Origin: Bacteroidales bacterium
GTDB lineage: Bacteria; Bacteroidota; Bacteroidia; Bacteroidales; UBA3663
Reading direction: 5' to 3'
Assembly: GCA_017449065.1 (NCBI GenBank)
Contig: JAFSKF010000034.1
Location: 1 to 64,000 of the forward strand
Length of the DNA: 64,000 nucleotides
Shown here in pieces: positions 43,586-52,084 of this stretch. Positions within the stretch are counted from its first letter, which is position 1; each line of letters starts with the position of its first letter. A program made the translations under genes and the position numbers. The notes under the pieces were generated by a model, which was given only the letters and a program-made list of their open reading frames with translations, made no database searches and was not told the DNA's origin.

Positions 43586-45673
43586 TCATTTTTCTATAGT
43601 TTCGGTCGTAAATGGTACGGCAGGAAGTCCGTTTGTGCTGTATAGTGTAAGCAGCGGATCGTCATCCCAGCCGTATCGCACATTTGCCGGCTCGCTGACA
43701 GCATCGGAAACCAGAACCACTTTCTGCAGCTGGCTGCCGGCTTCCATCGGCAACAGTTGCGCCTTGGCCCAATGATAGCGTCCGTCTTTGCCTGCCAGTT
43801 TGAAGCCTTCCAGTTGTCCGGAGGTTGTTACGACGCCTTGCGAGGTGTGCTGACGCTGCGGCGGAGCAACCTGGAGTGTCTCCTCCTTGGACGAAAGACG
43901 GAACGTAACAACCGCTTTGTTGCCTTCATATACTACCGACTCGAACACGGGTCCTTCGGAACTCAGATGCTTTTCTCCATTCAGCCGGCGCATCTGCAAG
44001 GAGATCCGTCGTGCGGCATCTTTCTTATTCAGCGGATGAATATCGTTCCATTCGCCGATGTCTGCCAGATTCACAAAGGCTGCATTCGGCATTTTCTGTG
44101 CACAGATACGCTGGACTTCCCGCAGACGTGCCCATCCGCCCGGGTAGTTGGCGTCGCTGTGGCGCTGCATAAAGTTCGCCAACCCGCAGATCACCACCGG
44201 TTTCTCGCCAAACGACTCCCGCCAATCGGCCATCATGGCAGGCAACAGGCGCAAGTATTCTTCGGGACGGCCGGCATTGGTTTCGCCCTGATACCATAGG
44301 ATGCCTGCAATGCGCACGTTGAGCATCGGATAGATCACATTATTATATAAAGAAGCACCGCGCGCATTGTTCACGCCTTCCACACCGGGCTGTCCGGGCA
44401 TCAGAACGCCCCTGTGCATCTTGTATTTTCCCTCCAGATTGATCTCCTGCTCGCCCTTGGAAAGTGCCAGCAAGTCGTTACCTCGCATATTCCGGTCATC
44501 GGGAAAGATAATTTTGTAAGGTTTGTCCTTCACGAACTTCTCGCGACTGCCGTTCGTCTTGAGCCGGATGCAGAGTACATTCCGTCCCGGTTTCAATAGG
44601 TTCTCCTTCAGCACGTATTTGCGTGGCGGATACTGGTAGCCGGTTTCGCCCACCTTTTGGCCGTTGATGTAGCAGACGTCGGCATCCACAAGGCATCCTA
44701 AACGCAACAAAGCCTCGCGTCCGCAAAGTTCTGCAGGCACCTGAAATTCCTTGCGGAACCACAATGATCCTCTCCAGGTTCTGCCGTTTTCATCACCCAA
44801 GTTTGGATTGTATTGGTCAACAACTTCCCAATCGGAATCGTCGAAGTCAGATTGCATCCAGTTGTTCTGCAAACCCGGATCCTCCTCTTCGTACAACTTA
44901 TTATATATTTGTCCGACGGCGCGATTGATGGCGGCATTGCGCTCCAAATACCCCGGGGTCTGCAGGTGGCGCATGTCCGATATGTATTTAGGCGCATTTT
45001 CGGCCAACACATCTTCACTGCACCACGCGACGATATCCGAACCGCCCATCGAGGCGTTGATGATGCCTTGCGGTACGCCTGTTGCCTCGAACATCGCTTT
45101 GGCATAAAAATAACCGATGCCTGACCAATGGTCCACGTTTTCGGGAACCAAAGTCTGCCAAGGGTAATAGCCTCGGGTGTCGATGTCTTCTTGGGGTCCG
45201 GCAGCCGACGGGTTCCTGGCAGTCTGAATCAGATGAATCGCCGGATTGCTGTAGGTTTTCAGTTCCTGCTGATATAATTCCACGAGACGTGCGCAATGCA
45301 GATCCATGTTCGACTGGCCCGAACACAACCAGACGTCGCCCACATAGATATCTGTCAGTGTCCGGTCGTTGATTTGCATCGTATAGGGGCCTCCCGTCAT
45401 CTTCTTGCGGGTGGTAGGAATCTTCACCATCCATCGGCCGTCTGCATCGGCGGCAGTAACATATTTCTTATTGACGAACTTCACCTGCACGGTTTCGCCG
45501 GCCTCAGCCCATCCCCAGATGCGTGCCGTATCGTTGCGTTGCAGCACCATTCCGTTGTCGATGATATGGGGAAGTCGGATTGCAGCTGTAGCGGTTTGGA
45601 AAGAAGTTACCAGTAAAAAAGACAGAGAGCTAATGCTCCAAGCTTTTAGAAAAGAACTGATTTGCACTTTCAT
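43586..45673 (-). CDS. Sialate O-acetylesterase-like SGNH hydrolase
   Basis: 695 residues with signal peptide. The family blocks are visible: N-terminal beta domain (IRLPHIIDNGMVLQRND), block I GDVWLCSGQSNMDLH with the nucleophile serine (about 120), an inserted beta-sandwich (WRGSLWFRKEFQVPAELCGR, about 285-390), LWYQGETNAGRPEEY, and the catalytic Asp/His block IGEWNDIHPLNKKDAARR. These enzymes remove acetyl groups from sugars; in a pectin region the likely substrate is acetylated rhamnogalacturonan (inference). It is divergently transcribed from the HTCS gene. Confidence 0.85.
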   Translation of the reverse strand: MKVQISSFLKAWSISSLSFLLVTSFQTATAAIRLPHIIDNGMVLQRNDTARIWGWAEAGETVQVKFVNKKYVTAADADGRWMVKIPTTRKKMTGGPYTMQINDRTLTDIYVGDVWLCSGQSNMDLHCARLVELYQQELKTYSNPAIHLIQTARNPSAAGPQEDIDTRGYYPWQTLVPENVDHWSGIGYFYAKAMFEATGVPQGIINASMGGSDIVAWCSEDVLAENAPKYISDMRHLQTPGYLERNAAINRAVGQIYNKLYEEEDPGLQNNWMQSDFDDSDWEVVDQYNPNLGDENGRTWRGSLWFRKEFQVPAELCGREALLRLGCLVDADVCYINGQKVGETGYQYPPRKYVLKENLLKPGRNVLCIRLKTNGSREKFVKDKPYKIIFPDDRNMRGNDLLALSKGEQEINLEGKYKMHRGVLMPGQPGVEGVNNARGASLYNNVIYPMLNVRIAGILWYQGETNAGRPEEYLRLLPAMMADWRESFGEKPVVICGLANFMQRHSDANYPGGWARLREVQRICAQKMPNAAFVNLADIGEWNDIHPLNKKDAARRISLQMRRLNGEKHLSSEGPVFESVVYEGNKAVVTFRLSSKEETLQVAPPQRQHTSQGVVTTSGQLEGFKLAGKDGRYHWAKAQLLPMEAGSQLQKVVLVSDAVSEPANVRYGWDDDPLLTLYSTNGLPAVPFTTETIEK

Positions 45674-45698
45674 GATGTTTCGGTTTTAAATCGTGGTG

Positions 45699-45706
45699 CA
45701 AAGGTA
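45699..45706 (-). promoter_or_regulatory. -7 box of the esterase gene
   Basis: The minus strand reads TACCTTTG at 45706-45699, 26 bases before the ATG at 45673. No TTTG stands at the ideal distance, as often in activator-dependent promoters. Confidence 0.55.
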
Positions 45707-45799
45707 CGGTTTTATTTTTATTTGGTCTCGCTATTTTGTTACAAATTTATGCAAAAATCGGAACATTTCAGGTTACGGATGCAAAAATCTAACAAAACA

Positions 45800-45831
45800 T
45801 TTGTTTTTATGATTCAAAATCCATACCTTTG
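45800..45831 (+). promoter_or_regulatory. Promoter of the HTCS gene
   Basis: TTTG 45800-45803, a 20-base spacer, TACCTTTG 45824-45831. The ATG follows at 45854. Confidence 0.7.
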
Positions 45832-45853
45832 TCGCGTCTAAACCCTCCCTAAC

Positions 45854-48800
45854 ATGAAAAAGATTTTCTTATACCTTCTTTTATCAGCGACAGGTTCCCT
45901 TTTTGCACAATCAGCCCGATTGTACAGTACGGCTCAGGGACTGATCAGTACCAAGATCGAGCAAATCACTTTCGATCACGACGATTTCCTGTGGATTACA
46001 ACCGATATGGGACTGACGCGCTTTGACGGACAGACTTTCACTACCTATACCCGACAGGATGATAATCCGTATGCTTTGCACAACAGTCAGGTTTCAAGTA
46101 TGTTCGAAGACAATAACGGCAAGCATTGGGTGGGCAGCGGCGACGGTTTGTATTATCTTTGCAGGACGGAAAACAAGTTCACAAAATACCAGCCCAGTAA
46201 TCTGGCTGACGGATTCAGCGTGTCGAGAGTGGTGCAGCACCCGCTGCATACCAACGAACTGATTGTAGGCTCGCATGGCTATGGACTGGCTGTTTTCAAC
46301 ACCGAAACACGCACCTTCAACGATTCTGCTTCCTATCGTTTATCTACCTTGCTAAGACGATGGAATTGTCCGCGTTTGCTCGTTGATGCACACAACCGGC
46401 TTTGGGTGACGGCACCGACCGGATTCCAGTGCATTGATCTGGAAAACTACCGGAGACTGGAACTGAAGGGCACACTCGAAAATATCGATGAAATCGTGGT
46501 GGATGATATTGTGGAGGACCGCCGGCACGACCGTCTCTATTTGGCAACGCTGAATGAGGGACTTCTTTGCTGCAATTTGAATACACTCGAAATCCAGTCG
46601 CTCGATTTGCCGGATCTGAATCATCGGCATTTGACGGCGTTGGCAGTCGGACCGGTCGGAGAACTGCTGATCGGTACCGAAAATGAAGGACTTTGGCGGT
46701 ATCATCTGGATCAGATTTCCCGCATTAGTGTCAAAGACTGTCCTGTAGATCTCGATCACGTGAAGATTCACAGCATCGCTTTCGATGCCCAGCAGGATCT
46801 TTGGCTGGGCTTGTACCAGAAAGGTTTGCTGGTTATCCCGAAAGAACAGAATCTGTTCCGTCTTGAAAGCATCCGCGATGAAGAAGGAATCTATAATTTG
46901 GGCAATATTTCATCGTTTGCATCCATGAGCGACGGTAGCCGACTGTATGGTATCGATGGCAACGGCTTGCAACATCAGAAAGCCGACGGAGGCTCTTTGC
47001 ACCTGAATACGAAGAACAGCCCGTTGCCTACCGATGCGGTTATTTCGTTGGTCGGCATTCCGGGCAACAAGGCTTATGTCGGCACCTACAATTATGGTGT
47101 CTTCGTTTATGAAAACGAGAAACTGACACGTGATCCGAATTTGCAGTTGCTCGACCGGCAGAGCATCATGACGATGGCCTATGACAGTCTGAAGCACATG
47201 CTTTATCTCGGTACGAACGGCGACGGCATCTATTCTTACGATACGGAAATCCGGGAACTCCGACGCATTTCGGGGGAGAGCAATCTGCTGTGGATTGTTT
47301 CATTGTTTGTCGATCGCGGACACCGGCTTTGGGCCAGTACGGAGGGAAGTGTCTTCTGTTTCGATCTGGAGCACAATACACGGATTGTGCCTCTGAAGGA
47401 TGACAAGATCAGGGCTTTGGGCTGTGCGGAAGACAATAATGGAACCATCTGGTTCGCCACCAACCGGGGACTGCTCTTCTATGGCTCCGGTAGCGACAGT
47501 TTGCAACAGGTCCGGAATGAAGCTGCAGATGGCCTGAGCGAACCGTTCAGCAGTATTCTCCGCAGTAAGGACGGACGTCTGTGGTTGCCTTCCGTGAGCG
47601 GTCTCTGCTGTTATGACCCGCGTGCCAAGTCGTTCACAACCTTCGTCGGACCGAATGTTTCGGCTGTCGGCTCTTTCAGCAGTCGCGCCGCCATCTGCTG
47701 GCCGGACGGCACATTCTCTTTTGGCGGTGACAACGGCGTGCTCTGTTTCTCGCCGGAAGACGTTTATACTTATCACCATCCGTTGCGTCCGCTTTATTTG
47801 ACCCGTCTGTGGATTAACAATGTTCCTACCGATTACGATCCGCAACTATCGCCAGAGGAGAATGCGCTCGATGAATCGCTTTGGAAAGCGAAGCATCTGC
47901 ATCTGAAGGCTTCTGAGAACAGTTTCTCGGTACAATTTGCCGTACAGGAGTATTGTAATTCGGTTGGTATTGAATACGCATACCAATTGGATGGTTACGA
48001 CAAAGGATGGCATGAAGTGCACGGCTCGGAGAATTCGGCTACTTATTCGTCTTTGCCTTGGGGACGATATACGTTGCATGTTCAAGCCAAACTGTTCGAC
48101 GGCAAAGGGGAAGTTCAGACCGTAACCCGGGATCTGAAGGTGACCATCGATGCTCCGTGGTGGGCTTCCTGGTGGGCTTGCCTTTTATATGCTGCATTGA
48201 TTCTTGCAGTGGTTATCTATGCTATCATGGCTTATCATACCCGTCTTGTCAACCGGCGCCTGATCCTTCAGAATGAGCATGCACGACAAATCAAGGAAGC
48301 CAAGTTGCATATGTTCGCTTCGGTCAGCCACGAAATCATGACTCCGCTTACGCTCATTATTTCTCCGCTTCGACGACTGATGGACAAACACAACGACAAC
48401 GCAACCCAATCGATTTACGAACTGATGTTCCGAAATTCGCTGCGTATTCTGATGCTGGTGAACCAGCAGATGGATATTCGTAAACTCGACCAAGGCAAAT
48501 TGCAGTTGCACGTCAGCGAACTTTCTATTCGGGAGTTTATCGGCGAAATTCAGTTGTACTTCGACCATATTGCTATCAGCCGCCAGATTGATTTTCGTTT
48601 GCTGATGCCCGAGAATCAGGAAGACCTGACTTTCTGGGCCGATCCGAACCAGATAGACAAGGTTTTCTTCAACATCCTTTCGAATGCCTTTAAGTATGTC
48701 AACAACGAAGGACAGGTTCATATCAAGGTCGTTGCCGACAATGCACTCCATTCGTACCGAATCAGCATCTTCAATACCGGTTCACATCTGGAGGAGAAAC

Positions 48801-49558
48801 AGACGGCACATCTTTTCGAACGCTTCTCAAGCTATGGCGGAAATAACATCGGTCTGAGCCTTGCCAACGAACTTGTTCAATTGCACCACGGACGTTTGTC
48901 GGCTGCCAACGAGAAAGACGGTGTGATCTTTACGGTTGAATTGCCGATGGGCAAAGAGCATTATACGTCTGAGGAACTGGCTCCTGTTGAACAGCCTTCA
49001 TATACGGAGGAAAGCCAGAAGGAACTGGAAGAGCGTGCGATGCGAGAGGAAAGCCTCGAACAGCAGCAAAAGGACGAGAAAGAGGGTAAGGAACTCATTG
49101 AGATGCTGAACAACGAACTGCAGGAAAAGCGTCGCAGACGTCAGCGTCGTTCGGATATGGGCTTCGATTATAGCCAGAAACAGTTGTCTTCGGCTGATGA
49201 ACAGCTGCTGAATCGTGTTGTGAACTGTATCCATAAGAATTTGGGCGATGCTGATTTCAATGTCGATGTGATGGCGAGCGAGGTCGGTATCAGTCGTGTG
49301 CACCTGAACCGAAAACTGAAGGAGCTTATCAATACGTCGCCGTCGGCTCTCATTAAGACTACTCGTCTGAAACAGGCTGCGTTCCTCTTGGTGCAGAACA
49401 ATGTGACGGTGGCAGAAGTGGCTTACGCTGTCGGTTTCTCCAACCCTGCCTACTTCACCAGCAATTTCACCCAGTTCTTCTCGATGTCACCCAAGGAATT
49501 TGTAAGCTACTATACCGATAATCCGGATAATCCGGAACTGAAAAAGATGCTTGAATAA
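45854..49558 (+). CDS. HTCS-type hybrid regulator lacking the receiver domain
   Basis: 1234 residues. Signal peptide (KKIFLYLLLSATGSLFAQ), then about 14 blades of a two-component-regulator propeller (for example IEQITFDHDDFLWITTDMGL; NNGTIWFATNRGLLF), a Y_Y_Y domain (about 690-765) and a membrane segment (about 770-795). A histidine kinase part follows, with H-box SVSHEIMTPLTLI (histidine about 826), N-box DKVFFNILSNAFKY, and ATP-lid region GGNNIGLSLANELV. The G1 box reads FNTGSHL, not DxGxG, so ATP binding may be weak. Instead of the receiver there is a charged coiled-coil linker (EEELEERAMREESLEQQQK-like, about 1030-1110). The end is an AraC HTH (VDVMASEVGISRVHLNRKLK). HTCS proteins sense oligosaccharides in the periplasm; this one probably controls the divergent esterase and the pectin genes at 52-61 kb. 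Confidence 0.83.
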   Translation: MKKIFLYLLLSATGSLFAQSARLYSTAQGLISTKIEQITFDHDDFLWITTDMGLTRFDGQTFTTYTRQDDNPYALHNSQVSSMFEDNNGKHWVGSGDGLYYLCRTENKFTKYQPSNLADGFSVSRVVQHPLHTNELIVGSHGYGLAVFNTETRTFNDSASYRLSTLLRRWNCPRLLVDAHNRLWVTAPTGFQCIDLENYRRLELKGTLENIDEIVVDDIVEDRRHDRLYLATLNEGLLCCNLNTLEIQSLDLPDLNHRHLTALAVGPVGELLIGTENEGLWRYHLDQISRISVKDCPVDLDHVKIHSIAFDAQQDLWLGLYQKGLLVIPKEQNLFRLESIRDEEGIYNLGNISSFASMSDGSRLYGIDGNGLQHQKADGGSLHLNTKNSPLPTDAVISLVGIPGNKAYVGTYNYGVFVYENEKLTRDPNLQLLDRQSIMTMAYDSLKHMLYLGTNGDGIYSYDTEIRELRRISGESNLLWIVSLFVDRGHRLWASTEGSVFCFDLEHNTRIVPLKDDKIRALGCAEDNNGTIWFATNRGLLFYGSGSDSLQQVRNEAADGLSEPFSSILRSKDGRLWLPSVSGLCCYDPRAKSFTTFVGPNVSAVGSFSSRAAICWPDGTFSFGGDNGVLCFSPEDVYTYHHPLRPLYLTRLWINNVPTDYDPQLSPEENALDESLWKAKHLHLKASENSFSVQFAVQEYCNSVGIEYAYQLDGYDKGWHEVHGSENSATYSSLPWGRYTLHVQAKLFDGKGEVQTVTRDLKVTIDAPWWASWWACLLYAALILAVVIYAIMAYHTRLVNRRLILQNEHARQIKEAKLHMFASVSHEIMTPLTLIISPLRRLMDKHNDNATQSIYELMFRNSLRILMLVNQQMDIRKLDQGKLQLHVSELSIREFIGEIQLYFDHIAISRQIDFRLLMPENQEDLTFWADPNQIDKVFFNILSNAFKYVNNEGQVHIKVVADNALHSYRISIFNTGSHLEEKQTAHLFERFSSYGGNNIGLSLANELVQLHHGRLSAANEKDGVIFTVELPMGKEHYTSEELAPVEQPSYTEESQKELEERAMREESLEQQQKDEKEGKELIEMLNNELQEKRRRRQRRSDMGFDYSQKQLSSADEQLLNRVVNCIHKNLGDADFNVDVMASEVGISRVHLNRKLKELINTSPSALIKTTRLKQAAFLLVQNNVTVAEVAYAVGFSNPAYFTSNFTQFFSMSPKEFVSYYTDNPDNPELKKMLE

Positions 49559-49564
49559 CTTCCG

Positions 49565-50869
49565 ATGTTTGCTGTTGTTGACTGCGACAATTGTTTCGTT
49601 TCGTGCGAGCGTGTCTTTCAGCCGGAACTGAAAGACCGTCCGGTTGTGGTGCTCAGCAACAACGACGGTTGCGTGGTGGCTCGCAGTAACGAAGCCAAAG
49701 CGCTCGGTATCAAAATGGGAGTTCCCCTCTACCAGATTATGCCACTGGTGAAGGAAAAGAATGTGCAGATTCGTTCGAGCAACTATACGCTTTATGCCGA
49801 TATGTCAAACCGTGTGATGTCTATTCTTCGTGAAGAGGTCGGGCGTAAACTGATGGAACAATATAGTATTGATGAAGCGTTTCTCGAACTTCCTGATCTG
49901 GCTCCCGGTGCTCCCTCCTGGAAGGAATGGGGCGAAGCGTTGGTAAGGAAGGTCAGACAATGGACTGGGATGCCTGTTAGCATCGGTATCGGCGAGACAC
50001 GGACATTGGCGAAGGTCGCTACCTGGTTTGCCAAGCATTATCCCGGTTACCGTAAGGTCTGCATCATTGACACTCCAGAGAAACGGGAAGCTGCTTTGAA
50101 GATTCTGGATGTGAGCGAGGTCTGGGGCGTAGGTTGGCGAGGTATCAGTAAATACCGGTACTACGGCATCAATACGGCTTGGGAACTGACGCAACGCTCT
50201 GCCTCTTGGGTACGTAGTAAATTCTCGGTGACAGGCTTGCGCACTTGGCGTGAATTGCAGGGCAATAGTTGCGTCGATACGTTGCTAACCGGACGAAGGC
50301 AGACCATTTGCACCTCTCGCAGTTTTGAACACGGGATTTCCGATCTTCCGGTGCTTGAGATGCATATCAGCAATTTCGCAGCCCGTTGTGCGTATAAACT
50401 TCGTAAAGACCATAGCGTGGCGCAGTGGGTGAACGTTTTTCTGCAGACAAACCATTTCAACGAAAAGCAGTCGCAATACGATCCTTCATCCACTATCTCG
50501 CTCGATACACCGGTCAACAACGATTTTGAAATTATCAATGCAGCGCTTAAAGTGCTGCGTGCCCTATATCATCCTGGCTTTGAATTCAAGCGGGCTGGTG
50601 TCATTGTCGGTGGTATCAGTTCAGATCAGGCGATTCAGCAGGATTTATTTGACGAATTTACGCCGGAACAACGCCAAAACCTGAACAAAATTTCTCAAGT
50701 GATGGATTTCGTCAATCACCGGTTGGGGGAGGATGCCGTGCAATTAGGCATCCAGCAGTTTCCTGTGGATGCCAAAACGGGAAAGCGAATCAGTTACCGT
50801 GATTTCATTAAACACGAATATCGTTCCAAATGCTATAGTACTACGCTGAACGGATTCATTGTAAAATAG
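49565..50869 (+). CDS. umuC: Y-family DNA polymerase, UmuC-like
   Basis: 434 residues, like E. coli UmuC (422). N-terminal VVDCDNCFVSCERVFQPELK with the metal-binding aspartate, LSNNDGCVVARSNEAKALGIKMG, catalytic YSIDEAFLELPD (paired acidic residues), ISIGIGETRTLAKVATWFAK, and the little-finger region TICTSRSFEH. It allows copying of damaged DNA. It lies 6 bases after the HTCS stop with no UmuD gene next to it, so control and the partner protein are probably elsewhere. Confidence 0.9.
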   Translation: MFAVVDCDNCFVSCERVFQPELKDRPVVVLSNNDGCVVARSNEAKALGIKMGVPLYQIMPLVKEKNVQIRSSNYTLYADMSNRVMSILREEVGRKLMEQYSIDEAFLELPDLAPGAPSWKEWGEALVRKVRQWTGMPVSIGIGETRTLAKVATWFAKHYPGYRKVCIIDTPEKREAALKILDVSEVWGVGWRGISKYRYYGINTAWELTQRSASWVRSKFSVTGLRTWRELQGNSCVDTLLTGRRQTICTSRSFEHGISDLPVLEMHISNFAARCAYKLRKDHSVAQWVNVFLQTNHFNEKQSQYDPSSTISLDTPVNNDFEIINAALKVLRALYHPGFEFKRAGVIVGGISSDQAIQQDLFDEFTPEQRQNLNKISQVMDFVNHRLGEDAVQLGIQQFPVDAKTGKRISYRDFIKHEYRSKCYSTTLNGFIVK

Positions 50870-50890
50870 AATGCACCTCTTTAAAACTAA

Positions 50891-50925
50891 CAGAGGCCCG
50901 TCATCACGACGATCCTCTGCCTTTT
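50891..50925 (+). terminator. Terminator of umuC
   Basis: CAGAGG (50891-50896) and CCTCTG (50914-50919) form a stem followed by CCTTTTCT. It lies 22 bases after the umuC stop. Confidence 0.55.
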
Positions 50926-51040
50926 CTCTCATTTTATGAAGTTTTGTGGAATTACTCACGTTGCAAAGGTAAGGCTTTTTCCCGAGTTTGCCAAATTATT
51001 TTGGAATAAAATCGTTTTTTTATCAAATTTTAGCATTTTA

Positions 51041-51049
51041 CCCCCCCCC
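51041..51049. repeat. C9 homopolymer tract
   Basis: Nine consecutive C between the convergent umuC and DUF3078 genes, preceded by T-rich sequence. Such tracts slip in replication; here no gene start depends on it. Confidence 0.6.
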
Positions 51050-51092
51050 GATATGTTGTAGAACATATTTTTCTCGTGAGTAACCATACTTT

Positions 51093-52037
51093 TTACCATT
51101 TGTACGATAGGCCGAAACTCAAGAGTTCGGTGAATTGGAAATAGCCCCAACCTGCACCTCTGTTGTCTCGTCCGATGGAATCGTCGAAACGCAGGTGAGT
51201 ATATACTTTGGTTGAGAAATATTTGTTCAGCGGCATATCGAAAGTATTCTCCCAATCCACTACGGTATAGACATTGTTCTTGTATTTGCCGCAATCGTAA
51301 AGTGGAGAATAGTAAGTTGCCTGTGAACTCCAAGTAATGTATTTGCACATCTTCCAGTCCATGGTAGCCTTGGCACTGGCACCGAAGTCGAACAGGTTGA
51401 AGTCATAGTCATATCGCAAACCGAAGGTGGTTGCTGCAATTTTGCCTTTGGTCGGATCGGCAATGCCGTTAGTCTTTCCGTAAGGATCGCCTACATACTT
51501 CAGGTTATAGGCCACTGGAGAAATGAAGACCGACCAGCTGATATTTTCTAAAGTCTTCTTGTAATCCATACCTAAAGATACGGTCAGATAAGCAGGACTG
51601 AAGAATTTACTCTGTTCATCTTTGACATTGGTCTTATATCCTGGGCAGAACTGGGTTTGTCCGATAGCCTGTGCGGTGTAGTACCAGTCGCCGGCGGCTT
51701 TATAACCGACCTTGGTGGTATATTTGATATAATCACTGGTGGTCATGTAGTTGTGACAAGTGTCGGAAGGAGTGGTGACAAAACCTAATTTGCCCTCCAG
51801 TTTATTGTCCCAGGTGAACTTCTTATACTTGTAGTTAAACATATAGTCGGCACTGGCCAAGAGTGCGAAGTTACTTTCGCCACCTTTATACCAGTTCTTG
51901 CTGACATAACCTTGTGTGAACTGGAGAGACGCAGAGCCTCCAGTTGTCCAACGTTTTTCTTTTTCAGGAGCAGCATCTTCTGCATACAGCGAGATGGCTG
52001 CGGCCATCAGAATGGCCATTGAAATCATTTTTTTCAT
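51093..52037 (-). CDS. DUF3078 protein, predicted outer-membrane beta-barrel
   Basis: 314 residues with signal peptide (ISMAILMAAAISLYAE). The mature start WTTGGSASLQFTQGYVSKNWYKGGESNFALL is typical of DUF3078, a Bacteroidetes family of unknown role. It is rich in aromatic alternating beta segments (YKKFTWDNKLEGKLG; VGYKAAGDWYYTAQAIGQ) and ends in FGLSYKW, consistent with an outer-membrane barrel. It is the last gene after the GH78 fusion gene, 47 bases downstream, but may be unrelated to pectin use. Confidence 0.8.
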   Translation of the reverse strand: MKKMISMAILMAAAISLYAEDAAPEKEKRWTTGGSASLQFTQGYVSKNWYKGGESNFALLASADYMFNYKYKKFTWDNKLEGKLGFVTTPSDTCHNYMTTSDYIKYTTKVGYKAAGDWYYTAQAIGQTQFCPGYKTNVKDEQSKFFSPAYLTVSLGMDYKKTLENISWSVFISPVAYNLKYVGDPYGKTNGIADPTKGKIAATTFGLRYDYDFNLFDFGASAKATMDWKMCKYITWSSQATYYSPLYDCGKYKNNVYTVVDWENTFDMPLNKYFSTKVYTHLRFDDSIGRDNRGAGWGYFQFTELLSFGLSYKW

Positions 52038-52084
52038 ACTTTCGTTTAATTAAAGATATGTATATGTAAATAATATAAATGGTT

